Source of the DNA: Thioalkalivibrio sp. | GTDB taxonomy: Bacteria; Pseudomonadota; Gammaproteobacteria; Ectothiorhodospirales; Ectothiorhodospiraceae | Assembly (NCBI GenBank): GCA_007120155.1 | Contig: SKOF01000348.1 | Span: 1-11,584, forward strand | Reading direction: 5' to 3' | Length of the DNA stretch: 11,584 nucleotides | In this document: positions 1-7,352 of the stretch, one piece after another | How positions within the stretch are numbered: position 1 is the first letter of the stretch | Layout: each line of letters starts with the position of its first letter | Made by a program: the position numbers and the translations under genes | Notes under the pieces: generated by a model | Told to the model about the DNA's origin: nothing | Seen by the model: only the letters and a program-made list of their open reading frames with translations | Databases searched by the model: none

Positions 1-1895
1 AAAATCAACTCGCCGGCCACCTCCCGCAATGCCGGCCAGCCGGGCTGATAATCCAGCACACCGTCGCTCACCCGGGCGCGGACTTCGAAGGTGTCGTCAT
101 CACCCTCCAGAGGGAACTTCCTGAACGGGCCGCTGAACACGAGCCGCCCGTCCAGCACCCGGCCATCCACGATACTGCGGCTCAGCCACCGGTAGGTGGG
201 TTCCGGCATGATGCCCACCGGCAGGTACCGCGCGGCGCGGCTGCCGTCGCCATCGGCGAAATCCACCTCCAGATCCATGCGCGGCTCCGGCCCCAGATCC
301 AGGACAAGGCGGCCTTTCGCCCGCACATCCTCGTTGTGCACACGCAGATCCTCGCTGGTCACCCGATAACCGTCCCCGTGCCGTGTCCAGCCGACGCTAC
401 CCCTGACCGCGGACGCCCACAGACTGTCCGCGAACAACCAGGGGACATCCACCCGCATGTGTCGGCTGTTCAGACTGACCTCCCCGCCATCGCGGTAGAC
501 GCTGAAATCGCCGCTCAGTCCGTGCACGGCGGGCAGGCGTTCATGGGGCTCCACCGCCAGTTCCCGGAACGCGCCGGTGGCGGCGAACTGCGGCTCTCCG
601 GACTCCGCCAACTGCCCGTGAAATCGCACCCGGGGCAGTTCGCCCGCGGGCCGAAGCCCCGCGAGCAGGCTGCGCTGTCCGGCGTCGAGGATATCCTGGG
701 ACAGAACCAGCGGCAGAAGATGTCCCACCCGGACACCCTCCGCTTCTCCCCAAAAGCGCCGTGTACCCTCCACCTCCTCGTGGAAGAGGGACAATCCCAT
801 GTCCACTGAGGGGCGGCCGGCATGCTGCAGCTGCAACCGATGCAGCCTGAGCTGCCAACGCCCGCTGCCGCGCTGTTCCCAGAGGGCATCGACGGCCAGC
901 CTTTCCAGGTGTACCGGTTCCGGCGCCGGTTCGCTCTCCTCCGGCCCCGGCGGCGCCAGACGCAGATCCGCCGCCTGCACCCGCGTACGCACCCGGTCCG
1001 GCCGTCCGGCGGCGATACGGCTCCACATCTCCATGTCCACCACCCCGGACCGCATGTTGATCCGTCGCGCCAGGGCGTCGTCGGGCAGGGCATCGATCAC
1101 GATCCCCTGCCCCCGCACGTGCACCTGACCCCGCCAGCTCTCCAGGACCTCCGGGTCGCCGGTCACATCCACGCCCACGGTCAGATCCCGCCCCAGCTCC
1201 GGAGGAAGGAACACCTGACCGGCCAGGCGCAGGGTATCCGCGCCCACCGCCACGCCCAGATTCAGGTCATCGAAGCGGTAGTCCAGGTCCATCACCCGGT
1301 CGGTATAGCGCAACCGGCTGGACTGCAGCCGGAAGGTGGTGCCTGCCAGCATCTCCAGCACCTGGGCACCGCCGTCCCGGACCGGCGTTTCGTTGTCCGC
1401 CGCCACCGCGCCGGCGCCCGACACCCGGATCAGACCCTCGGCGTCCCGGTGCACATGCACGTCCGCGCCCAGCACGCGGACCGAATGGAAACGCAGCTGG
1501 CGCTGCCAGAGGCTGTGCCACAGACGCACGCCCAGATCGAGTCGATCCACCTGCAGCAGCGGCGGACCCGGCTCATCCCCGAAGATGGCCACCTGATCCA
1601 GGTGTATCCGCGGACCCAGCAGGCGCCAGCCCGCATCCAGCGCGCCGATCTCCACCCTGTAACCCAGGCGATCCCCCAGTTCGAGGGCCACCTGCTCCCG
1701 GTAGTCGGCCGCCAGGGGCAGGGCAAGGCGCAGGGCCGTGACCAGCACCGCCAGGAGGATCAGGCCACCTGCCGTGAACCAGATGCCCGCGGCCTTCAAC
1801 CGGCTGAGCCCGCCGCGCCACGCCACGCGCCAGCCCCCCGCCCGCCCGCGCGGCGTGCCTCCGGTCTCCTGATGCCTTGACTCACTATCCCGCAT
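1..1895 (-). CDS. yhdP: YhdP/AsmA-like envelope phospholipid transport protein (N-terminal half, runs off window)
   Basis: The visible 631 codons are the N-terminal half of a large YhdP (TIGR02099/DUF3971) protein, a family usually about 1,250-1,300 residues. In E. coli, YhdP is an inner-membrane-anchored periplasmic protein that with TamB and YdbH supports phospholipid transport to the outer membrane. A basic N-terminus (residues 1-34, rich in Arg) precedes one hydrophobic segment at about residues 38-60, then LPLAADYREQ and a long beta-rich region with repeated amphipathic strands (for example LLQVDRLDLGVRLW and LRFHSVRVLGADVHV), typical of the AsmA-like fold. The ATG at 1895 is the most upstream possible start: an in-frame TGA lies two codons before it (1899-1901). 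A weak GGTGAG precedes it at poor spacing. It follows rng after 171 bases, as in E. coli rng-yhdP. The reading frame is open to position 1. The family call rests on sequence character plus the conserved neighbour order. Confidence 0.88.
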   Translation of the reverse strand, partial: MRDSESRHQETGGTPRGRAGGWRVAWRGGLSRLKAAGIWFTAGGLILLAVLVTALRLALPLAADYREQVALELGDRLGYRVEIGALDAGWRLLGPRIHLDQVAIFGDEPGPPLLQVDRLDLGVRLWHSLWQRQLRFHSVRVLGADVHVHRDAEGLIRVSGAGAVAADNETPVRDGGAQVLEMLAGTTFRLQSSRLRYTDRVMDLDYRFDDLNLGVAVGADTLRLAGQVFLPPELGRDLTVGVDVTGDPEVLESWRGQVHVRGQGIVIDALPDDALARRINMRSGVVDMEMWSRIAAGRPDRVRTRVQAADLRLAPPGPEESEPAPEPVHLERLAVDALWEQRGSGRWQLRLHRLQLQHAGRPSVDMGLSLFHEEVEGTRRFWGEAEGVRVGHLLPLVLSQDILDAGQRSLLAGLRPAGELPRVRFHGQLAESGEPQFAATGAFRELAVEPHERLPAVHGLSGDFSVYRDGGEVSLNSRHMRVDVPWLFADSLWASAVRGSVGWTRHGDGYRVTSEDLRVHNEDVRAKGRLVLDLGPEPRMDLEVDFADGDGSRAARYLPVGIMPEPTYRWLSRSIVDGRVLDGRLVFSGPFRKFPLEGDDDTFEVRARVSDGVLDYQPGWPALREVAGELI

Positions 1896-2066
1896 ATCTC
1901 ACCACACCCGGGGATGCGCGCCGATTCGCCCGCAGTGACACGGTGTACCCGCCCCGGCAGCCAGGTCTGTCCCGCGCCACATGGCCCGGCGGATCAGCGT
2001 ACCCGCTTCGTTCAGCGGCAAGAAATGCAGGTTGGACATGCCGAATCGTAAATCCCTGTCACCCGG
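1896..2066. other. rng-yhdP intergenic spacer
   Basis: This 171-base spacer has none of the heptamer or CAGGATT repeats found at other junctions. No terminator-like hairpin with a T-run and no convincing promoter hexamers were seen. A 46-codon minus-strand reading frame (ATG at 2039, TGA at 1899-1901) fills most of it and ends three bases before the yhdP ATG, in the same frame. Its only Shine-Dalgarno-like stretch (AGGGA) is about 13 bases from the ATG, so coding is unproven. Confidence 0.5.
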
Positions 2067-3545
2067 TCAGAGCAGCACCACGTCGAACTGCTCCTGGGTA
2101 TAGAGACTCTCCACCTGGAAACGAATGGGAATGCCGATGAATTCCTGCAACTGCGCGACGCTGGCGGATTCCTCGTCCAGCAGCAGGTCCACCACCGTCT
2201 GGGACGCCAGCACCAGCAGCTCCTTGGCGTCGAACTGGCGTGCCTCCCGCATGATCTCGCGGAACATCTCGTAGCAGACGGTCTCGGCGGACTTGAGATA
2301 GCCCCGTCCCGTACACATCGGGCAGGGCTCGCACAGCAGCCTCTCCAGACTCTCGCGCGTGCGCTTGCGGGTCATCTCCACCAGCCCCAGGGGCGAGACC
2401 TCGCAGAGCTGGCTCTTGGCGTGATCCTTCTCGAGCGCCTTCTCCAGCGCACGGAACACCTGGCGCTTGTGTTCCTCCTGGAGCATGTCAATGAAGTCGA
2501 TGATGATGATGCCGCCCAGGTTGCGAAGCCGCAGCTGCCGCACGATGGCCTGGGCCGCCTCCAGGTTGGTCTTGAAGATCGTCTCTTCCAGGTTGCGATG
2601 CCCCACGAACCCGCCGGTGTTGATATCGATCGTGGTCATGGCCTCGGTCTGGTCAAAGATGAGGTAGCCGCCGGATTTCAGCTCCACCTTTCGCTCCAGT
2701 GCCTTCTGGATCTCGTCCTCCACGTTGTAGAGATCGAAGATGGGCCGCTCGCCGGGATAATGCTCGATGCGCGGCATCAGTTCGGGCACATACGTCTCTG
2801 CAAACTCCAGCACCTTCTGCGCCGTCTCCCGGGAGTCGATACGGATCTTCTCCAGCTCCACGCCCACCATGTCGCGAAGAATGCGCACGGCCAGCGGCAG
2901 ATCCATGTAGACCTCGGAACCCGGCGGCACCGAAGCGGTCCGTTCGCTGATGGAGTGCCAGAGCTTGTGCAGGAAATCCACGTCATTGCGCATGGACTCC
3001 TCGCTGGCCACATCGGCGGCAGTGCGCACGATGAAACCGTGGCCCTGCCCCTGTTCGGCCAGGATGCCCTCCATGAAACCTTTCAGCCGCGCGCGGTCGG
3101 TCTCGTCCTCGATGCGCGTGGATACACCCACGTTCGGGTTGTTGGGCATGAGCACCAGGTACCGGGAGGGCACGGTGATGTAGGTGGTCAGGCGCGCACC
3201 CTTGGTACCGATGGGATCCTTGATCACCTGAACCAGGATATCCTGCCCTTCACGCAGCAGCCGCTGGATGGGCTCGGTCGGCTTGCTCTCGCCATAGGGC
3301 AGTTCCTCACGCTCCACCGGCGCCACATCCGATGCGTGCAGGAAGGCGGCCCGTTCCAGTCCGATGTCCACGAAGGCGGCGTCCATGCCCGGCAGCACAC
3401 GGCTCACCCGGCCCTTGTAGATGTTGCCCACGAGACCACGCCGGCGGGCGCGTTCCATGTTCAACTCCACCAGCACGCCGTTCTCCACCAGGGCAACCCG
3501 GGTTTCCTGGGGGGTGACGTTCATCAGTATCTCGGTACCCATCAT
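2067..3545 (-). CDS. rng: Ribonuclease G
   Basis: RNase G (CafA) is a cytoplasmic single-strand endoribonuclease of the RNase E/G family that matures the 5' end of 16S rRNA and cuts some mRNAs. The protein has 492 residues against 489 in E. coli and aligns along its length. The N-terminal S1-like RNA-binding part includes VGNIYKGRVSRVLPGMDAAFVDIG. The 5' sensor/RNase H-like and DNase I-like parts follow, with catalytic metal-binding aspartates in TTIDINTGGFVGHRN (about D307) and IIIIDFIDM (about D350). A zinc-link CPMC motif lies at about 408-411 and the C-terminus ends EQFDVVLL. It lacks the long RNase E C-terminal scaffold, so it is RNase G. Tandem ATGs at 3545 and 3542 both fit; AAAGGGA at 3555-3561 sits 9 bases from 3545 and favours it. 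A third ATG at 3524 would cut the conserved N-terminus. It follows maf by 25 bases, suggesting co-transcription. Confidence 0.97.
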   Translation of the reverse strand: MMGTEILMNVTPQETRVALVENGVLVELNMERARRRGLVGNIYKGRVSRVLPGMDAAFVDIGLERAAFLHASDVAPVEREELPYGESKPTEPIQRLLREGQDILVQVIKDPIGTKGARLTTYITVPSRYLVLMPNNPNVGVSTRIEDETDRARLKGFMEGILAEQGQGHGFIVRTAADVASEESMRNDVDFLHKLWHSISERTASVPPGSEVYMDLPLAVRILRDMVGVELEKIRIDSRETAQKVLEFAETYVPELMPRIEHYPGERPIFDLYNVEDEIQKALERKVELKSGGYLIFDQTEAMTTIDINTGGFVGHRNLEETIFKTNLEAAQAIVRQLRLRNLGGIIIIDFIDMLQEEHKRQVFRALEKALEKDHAKSQLCEVSPLGLVEMTRKRTRESLERLLCEPCPMCTGRGYLKSAETVCYEMFREIMREARQFDAKELLVLASQTVVDLLLDEESASVAQLQEFIGIPIRFQVESLYTQEQFDVVLL

Positions 3546-3570
3546 CGGTTCTGGTCCCTTTCCCGGCCGA

Positions 3571-4146
3571 TCAGCGCCGCCCCCCATGGGCCACGCCGAA
3601 TGCCTCCAGTAATTGTCCGGTCTCGTAAAGAGGCAACCCCACCACACCGGTGTAGCTGCCCTCAAGATGTTCAACGAACAGCGCGCCCAGCCCCTGGATG
3701 CCGTAGGCGCCGGCCTTGTCGGCAGGCTCGCCGCTGTCCCAGTACAAGCCGATCTCGCGGGGCGCCAGGGTGCGAAACCGCACACGCGTCACGGAGAGGC
3801 GTACCGCCTCGCGCTCCCCGTGCAGCAGGGCCACGGCGGAGAACACGCGATGCGTGCTGCCCGACAGTCGCCCCAGCATATCCAGGGCATCGTCCCGGTC
3901 CACGGGCTTTCCCAGTATGGCCCCGTCCAGGCTCACCACGGTATCGGCCCCCAGCACCGGCTGTCCGCTTCCCTGGGCCCTCCATCCCGCCCGCGCCTTC
4001 TCAAGCGCCATGCGCCGTGCGAAGTCCTCCGGCGCCTCACCGTCGAGGGGCGTCTCGTCCACATCCACCGGACACACCCGGTAGCTGACGCCGATCTGTT
4101 CCAGGAGTTCGCGGCGGCGGGGGGAGGAGGAAGCCAGGATAAGCAT
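3571..4146 (-). CDS. maf: Maf-family nucleoside triphosphate pyrophosphatase (YhdE type, dTTPase/UTPase)
   Basis: This is a 191-residue Maf/HAM1-like pyrophosphatase that hydrolyses nucleoside triphosphates to monophosphate plus PPi, a cytoplasmic housecleaning role. Diagnostic segments are LILASSSPRRRELLEQIGV at the N-terminus, PVLGADTVV with the catalytic Asp at about residue 68, and DKAGAYGIQGLGALFVEHLEGSY followed by VVGLPL. These match E. coli YhdE (dTTP/UTP/pseudo-UTP) better than YceF (7-methyl-GTP). Substrate specificity is inferred from subgroup similarity. The ATG at 4146 has AGGA six bases upstream. It is followed by rng after 25 bases, as in many gammaproteobacteria. Upstream lies a 196-base gap largely filled by an inverted heptamer repeat, so its translation may depend on read-through of that hairpin. 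Confidence 0.96.
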   Translation of the reverse strand: MLILASSSPRRRELLEQIGVSYRVCPVDVDETPLDGEAPEDFARRMALEKARAGWRAQGSGQPVLGADTVVSLDGAILGKPVDRDDALDMLGRLSGSTHRVFSAVALLHGEREAVRLSVTRVRFRTLAPREIGLYWDSGEPADKAGAYGIQGLGALFVEHLEGSYTGVVGLPLYETGQLLEAFGVAHGGRR

Positions 4147-4201
4147 GGGAGTTCCTGGGGGACTTTGGGCTGAACAAGGCTAAGGCGGAACCGGGGCGCC
4201 G

Positions 4202-4350
4202 GAAGTGCGAAGTGTGAATTGGGAAGTGAGAAGTGAATGACCGGAACGGCCAGAAGCTGGACAAGGCCACCGCTTTCCTATTCGCACTTCCCAATTCCCA
4301 CTTCGCACTTCATTTCCCCCTTCCCAATTCACACTTCCCACTTCATTCAC
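4202..4350 (-). repeat. Heptamer inverted-repeat element A (rlmH/maf junction), three arms
   Basis: On the transcribed strand, tandem units of the form GAAGTGN and GAATTGG make two direct 31-base arms at 4314-4344 and 4281-4311. A 48-base spacer (4233-4280) then leads to one inverted 31-base arm at 4202-4232. The inverted arm matches the proximal direct arm at 29 of 31 positions and the distal one at 28 of 31, so either can pair with it but not both. The unit order (two GAAGTGN, then GAATTGG, then GAAGTGN) is kept in all arms. The spacer has a small CCAG-aag-CTGG stem. The distal arm runs into the 3' end of rlmH and contains its TGA stop (4343-4345). No T-run follows, so this is not a classical intrinsic terminator. 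Confidence 0.93.
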
Positions 4351-4813
4351 GATGGTACGGGTGCCCCCGCAACAGGCTCCACGCCCGGTAGATCTGCTCG
4401 GCGACGATCACGCGCACCAGTGGGTGCGGAAACGTGAGCGGTGACAGTGACCAGACGAGATCGGCGCGGGCGCGGCAGGCAGCGGTCAGACCCTCGGGGC
4501 CGCCCACCAGCAGCGCCACATCCCGGCCGGCATGCATCCAGTCGTCCAGGCATTTCGACAGTTCGGCAGTGGAAAAAGTGCGTCCCCGTTCGTCCAGCGC
4601 AACGACCTGGCAGTCCTTCGGGATCGCATCCAGCATGCGGGCGCCCTCCACCTCCGCGATGCGGGCGAGATCCGCATTCCTGCCGCGCCTGTTGGCCGGG
4701 ATCTCCTTCAGATGCAAGCTGCACTCGCCGGGCAGGCGCCCGGCATATTCCCGGTAGGCCTCGACAACCCAGGCGGGCATGCGCTCGCCCACCGCCACGA
4801 GATGGATGCGCAT
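4343..4813 (-). CDS. rlmH: 23S rRNA (pseudouridine1915-N3)-methyltransferase RlmH
   Basis: RlmH is a SPOUT-class, SAM-dependent methyltransferase that makes m3-pseudouridine at position 1915 in helix 69 of 23S rRNA, acting on assembled 70S ribosomes. The protein has 156 residues against 155 in E. coli. Recognisable parts are MRIHLVAVGERMPAWV at the N-terminus, EIPANRRGRNAD at 37-48, the SAM-binding knot segment LLVGGPEG at 101-108, and the C-terminal LTFPHPLVRVIVAEQIYRAW then HPYHRE at 151-156, identical in E. coli. The ATG at 4813 is preceded by GGGGT at suitable spacing. It lies 81 bases after rsfS, the usual partner order. The terminal codons and TGA merge into repeat element A, whose heptamers start without any gap, but the conserved C-terminus is intact. 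Confidence 0.98.
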   Translation of the reverse strand: MRIHLVAVGERMPAWVVEAYREYAGRLPGECSLHLKEIPANRRGRNADLARIAEVEGARMLDAIPKDCQVVALDERGRTFSTAELSKCLDDWMHAGRDVALLVGGPEGLTAACRARADLVWSLSPLTFPHPLVRVIVAEQIYRAWSLLRGHPYHRE

Positions 4814-4894
4814 CAGTACCCCGTGTCACCCGCTGGATGCATGTCAAGGCCCCGCGCAGCCATGCCGAATGCAGGATATTCACGGGGCACGACA

Positions 4895-5272
4895 CTAACC
4901 CCGCAGCCGCTTGACCTTGCTGACCGGCTCGGATGCCTCGGCGGCCGGGGCATCGGTGAGCCAGAGCTTCTCCAGGTTGTAGAAATCACGCACCCGGGGC
5001 AGCATCACGTGTACCACCACATCATTGAGGTCCACCAGCACCCACTCGTTGTCCCCCTCCCCCTCGGTACCCAACGGCATCACGCCCGCCGCCTTGGCCT
5101 GGACGGCCACGTTATCGGCCAGCGCCTTCACGTGTCGGTCCGAGGTGCCGCTGGCGATCACCATCATGTCGGTGATGGTGGTCTTGCCACGCACATCGAT
5201 GACCTTGATGTCCTGACCCTTGAGGTCCTCCAGGGCCTTGATCACCAACTCGGTGAGTGCTTCAGTCTGCAT
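4895..5272 (-). CDS. rsfS: Ribosomal silencing factor RsfS
   Basis: RsfS (YbeB/Iojap, DUF143) binds ribosomal protein L14 (uL14) on the 50S subunit and blocks subunit joining, lowering translation in starvation. The 125-residue product matches the family core: LTELVIKALEDLKGQDIKVIDV, then TTITDMMVIASGTSDRHVKALADN, then EWVLVDLNDVVVHVMLP and YNLEKLW. A short C-terminal tail of about 20 residues (Ala/Glu-rich then KVKRLRG) goes beyond the 105-residue E. coli protein. The start is ATG 5272, where family similarity begins; GGGG lies five bases upstream, directly after a perfect 10-base palindrome (5280-5289). The frame stays open far upstream through nadD but that is a shadow. It sits 26 bases after nadD and 81 before rlmH, a widely conserved trio. 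Confidence 0.97.
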   Translation of the reverse strand: MQTEALTELVIKALEDLKGQDIKVIDVRGKTTITDMMVIASGTSDRHVKALADNVAVQAKAAGVMPLGTEGEGDNEWVLVDLNDVVVHVMLPRVRDFYNLEKLWLTDAPAAEASEPVSKVKRLRG

Positions 5273-5298
5273 GTCTACCCCGTATACGGATGGCGGTT

Positions 5299-5955
5299 TC
5301 AGGCAAGGCGCGTGGCCTCGTCCCGGGCATGTGTCACGTAAAGCCCCTGCATGCGGATGTATTCGAGCACGCTGTCGGGCATGAGATAACGCGGGCTTTC
5401 GCCCCTGCGCAGCATGGCACGGATGGCGGTGCCCGAAAGATCCAGTGGCGTCACCGGATGGAAGAACACCGCGCCCGCGGGCCGGCGGCGCAGATCGTCC
5501 GGATCCCGGGTGGCGGCCCGGGTGAGCGGGTCGCCGGGGCCACGGGGGGCAGCGCTGCCGGGCCGGTGCACCACCAGGATGTGGGCAAGCGTGAGAATGT
5601 CCTGCCAGCGATGCCAGGAGGCAAGCCCCGCAAAGGCATCCATCCCCATCATCAGACACAGCGGGACGTCGGTGCCCAGTTCCGTGCGCAGGCTCTCCAG
5701 GGTGTCGACGCTGTAGGACGGGCCTTCCCGGTCCAGCTCACGCCGGTCCATACGGAATCCCGGCTGACCCGTGATCGCGCGCTCCACCATGGCGAGACGG
5801 TGCTCCACCGGGGCCTCCGGCGCATGCCGGTGCGGCGGGATGCGGCAGGGCACGAAACGCACCTCGTCCAGTTGCAGCTGTTCCATCACCTCCAGCGCGG
5901 GACGCAGATGCCCGAAATGAACGGGGTCGAAGGTGCCGCCGAAGATACCGATCAT
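5299..5955 (-). CDS. nadD: Nicotinate-nucleotide adenylyltransferase NadD
   Basis: NadD transfers AMP from ATP to nicotinate mononucleotide, giving deamido-NAD in NAD synthesis. The 218-residue product (213 in E. coli) begins MIGIFGGTFDPVHFGH, with the nucleotidyltransferase HFGH motif at 13-16. Further family features are GPSYSVDTLESLR, the CLMMGMDAFAGLASWHRWQDIL segment split over about residues 101-122, and the SGTAIR motif (the SxTxIR signature) near the C-terminus. ATG 5955 is chosen because homology begins there. However, no Shine-Dalgarno is visible: the 11 bases before it are pyrimidine-rich and adjoin repeat element B. An in-frame GTG at 6009 would add 18 residues encoded by the repeat (VARKAVLAACRLPLATAF). 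It lies 81 bases after proA and 26 before rsfS. Confidence 0.97.
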   Translation of the reverse strand: MIGIFGGTFDPVHFGHLRPALEVMEQLQLDEVRFVPCRIPPHRHAPEAPVEHRLAMVERAITGQPGFRMDRRELDREGPSYSVDTLESLRTELGTDVPLCLMMGMDAFAGLASWHRWQDILTLAHILVVHRPGSAAPRGPGDPLTRAATRDPDDLRRRPAGAVFFHPVTPLDLSGTAIRAMLRRGESPRYLMPDSVLEYIRMQGLYVTHARDEATRLA

Positions 5956-5960
5956 GAAGG

Positions 5961-6026
5961 CAGTGGCAAGCGGCAAGCGGCAAGCGGCAAGGACTGCTTT
6001 CCTTGCCACTTGCCACTTGCCACTTG
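5961..6026 (-). repeat. Heptamer inverted-repeat element B (proA/nadD junction)
   Basis: On the transcribed strand, 6026-6001 is an array of CAAGTGG units and 5992-5967 is the inverted array whose complement reads CAAGCGG units; the two 26-base arms flank an 8-base loop (5993-6000). They differ at three places, always the fifth position of the unit (T in one arm, C in the other). In the sense mRNA these are U-G wobble pairs, so a 26-pair stem is possible; in antisense RNA they would be mismatches. A further partial unit (AGTGG) is at 5962-5966. The element starts 10 bases after the proA stop and ends just before the nadD ATG. No T-run follows. Confidence 0.94.
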
Positions 6027-6036
6027 AGACTGGGCG

Positions 6037-7320
6037 TCAGCCCCGTACATGCCCGTCTCCCAGCACGACGTACTTCAGCGTGGTGAGGCCCTCCAGACCC
6101 ACCGGCCCGCGCGCATGGAGCTTGTCCGTACTGATGCCGATCTCGGCGCCGAGGCCGTATTCGAATCCGTCGGCGAAACGGGTGGAGGCGTTGACCATCA
6201 CGGAACTGGAGTCCACCTCACGCAGGAAACGACGGGCGCGGGTGTAGTCCTCGGTGACGATGCTGTCGGTATGGTGGGAGCCGTAGGTGTTGATGTGCTC
6301 GATGGCGGCATCGAGACCGTCCACCACCCGTACCGCCAGCACGGGGGCGAGGTACTCCTCGCTCCAGTCCTGCTCCGTGGCCTCGTTGATGCCGGAGAGA
6401 ATGGCACGACTGGCCTCGCAACCGCGAAGCTCCACGCCCTTCTCGGCAAATGCGTCTCCCAGCCGCGGCAGGATGAGTTTGGCCACACCGCGGCTCACCA
6501 GCAGGGTCTCCATGGTGTTGCAGGTGCCATAACGCTGGGTCTTGGCATTGACGGCCACGCGCACGGCCTTGTCAGGATCGGCACCGTCATCCACGTAGAC
6601 GTGGCACACGCCGTCCAGATGCTTGATGACAGGGATGAGCGACTCCTCGCTGACGCGGGCGATGAGCCCCTTGCCGCCCCGGGGCACGATCACGTCCACG
6701 GAGTCCTTGAGCCTGAGCAGCGCACCCACGGCCGCCCGGTCGGTGGTGGCCACCACCTGCACCGCGTCCATGGGCAGACCCGCCCGCTCCAGACCCGCGC
6801 GTATGCAGTCGGCCAGGGCCCCGTTCGAATGGAACGCCTCGGAGCCGCCACGCAGGATACAGGCGTTGCCGGACTTCAGGCACAACCCTGCCGCATCCAC
6901 AGTGACGTTGGGGCGGGATTCGTAGATAATGCCGATCACCCCCAGGGGCACGCGCATGCGCCCCACCTGGATGCCGCTGGGCCGGTAGTTGAGATCGGAG
7001 ATGGCCCCCACCGGATCGGCGAGCGCGGCGATCTGACGAAGGCCCTCGGCCATCACCGCGATGCGCTCCGGCGTGAATGCAAGGCGGTCCAGCAGGGCAT
7101 CATCGAGGCCGTTCTGCTGCCCCGCCTCCAGATCCTTGCGGTTCTCCGCCATCAGCGCCTCGGCGCGGCCCTCGATGATCTCCGCCATGGCCAGCAGGGC
7201 CGCGTCCTTCACGCCGGTCTCCGCCCGGGCCAGCGCCCGCGAGGCCACCCGGGCACGCCGCCCCATCTCCACCATGTGAAGCTCGATATCACCCACCACG
7301 TTGTCCGCCACAGCGTTCAT
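6037..7320 (-). CDS. proA: Gamma-glutamyl phosphate reductase (glutamate-5-semialdehyde dehydrogenase) ProA
   Basis: ProA reduces gamma-glutamyl phosphate with NADPH to glutamate-5-semialdehyde, the second step of proline synthesis from glutamate, in the cytoplasm. The 427-residue protein (417 in E. coli) belongs to the aldehyde dehydrogenase superfamily. Visible signatures are RVPLGVIGIIYESRPNVTVD at about 123-142, LKSGNACILRGGSEAFHSN at 148-166, VDVIVPRGGKGLI at 208-220, and the catalytic cysteine in RYGTCNTMETLLV (C267). The C-terminal part has HARGPVGLEGLTTLKY. The ATG at 7320 has AGGAG ten bases upstream. It begins 32 bases after holA and is followed by nadD, an order also seen in pseudomonads; in E. 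coli proA is elsewhere, next to proB. No proB is in the window. Confidence 0.98.
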   Translation of the reverse strand: MNAVADNVVGDIELHMVEMGRRARVASRALARAETGVKDAALLAMAEIIEGRAEALMAENRKDLEAGQQNGLDDALLDRLAFTPERIAVMAEGLRQIAALADPVGAISDLNYRPSGIQVGRMRVPLGVIGIIYESRPNVTVDAAGLCLKSGNACILRGGSEAFHSNGALADCIRAGLERAGLPMDAVQVVATTDRAAVGALLRLKDSVDVIVPRGGKGLIARVSEESLIPVIKHLDGVCHVYVDDGADPDKAVRVAVNAKTQRYGTCNTMETLLVSRGVAKLILPRLGDAFAEKGVELRGCEASRAILSGINEATEQDWSEEYLAPVLAVRVVDGLDAAIEHINTYGSHHTDSIVTEDYTRARRFLREVDSSSVMVNASTRFADGFEYGLGAEIGISTDKLHARGPVGLEGLTTLKYVVLGDGHVRG

Positions 7321-7352
7321 GGAAATACTTCTCCTGTCCGGGCATGAGGGCC

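Noticed and set aside
822..1880. Long plus-strand open frame (352 codons) opposite yhdP
   Set aside because: It lies antisense to the yhdP coding frame in GC-rich DNA, has a His/Gln/Pro/Arg-rich composition typical of antisense shadows, and matches no family I recognise.
3546..3785. N-terminal extension of RNase G back to 3785
   Set aside because: The extra residues are an out-of-frame reading of maf, and similarity to RNase G begins at MGTEIL, next to the tandem ATGs at 3545/3542.
2421..4088. Long plus-strand open frame (555 codons) opposite rng and maf
   Set aside because: It covers two well-identified genes on the other strand, changes composition where the underlying gene changes, and has no recognisable domain.
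4202..4350. CRISPR array or intrinsic terminator at the rlmH/maf junction
   Set aside because: The 7-base units are contiguous with no unique spacers, and no T-run follows the stem on the transcribed strand.
4814..4894. TTGACA in the rsfS-rlmH spacer as a promoter for rlmH
   Set aside because: The TTGACA on the minus strand has no acceptable -10 hexamer at 16-18 bases, and the genes form a conserved co-transcribed set.
5280..5289. Perfect 10-base palindrome CCGTATACGG between nadD and rsfS as an operator
   Set aside because: A single short palindrome inside a 26-base co-transcribed junction is expected by chance often enough, and no partner site is present.
5273..5659. N-terminal extension of RsfS into nadD
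   Set aside because: It reads the nadD coding sequence out of frame; the RsfS family N-terminus begins at ATG 5272 with a good GGGG site.
6049..7347. Plus-strand open frame (432 codons) opposite proA
   Set aside because: A complete ProA with a catalytic cysteine occupies the minus strand; the antisense frame is a His/Gly-rich shadow.
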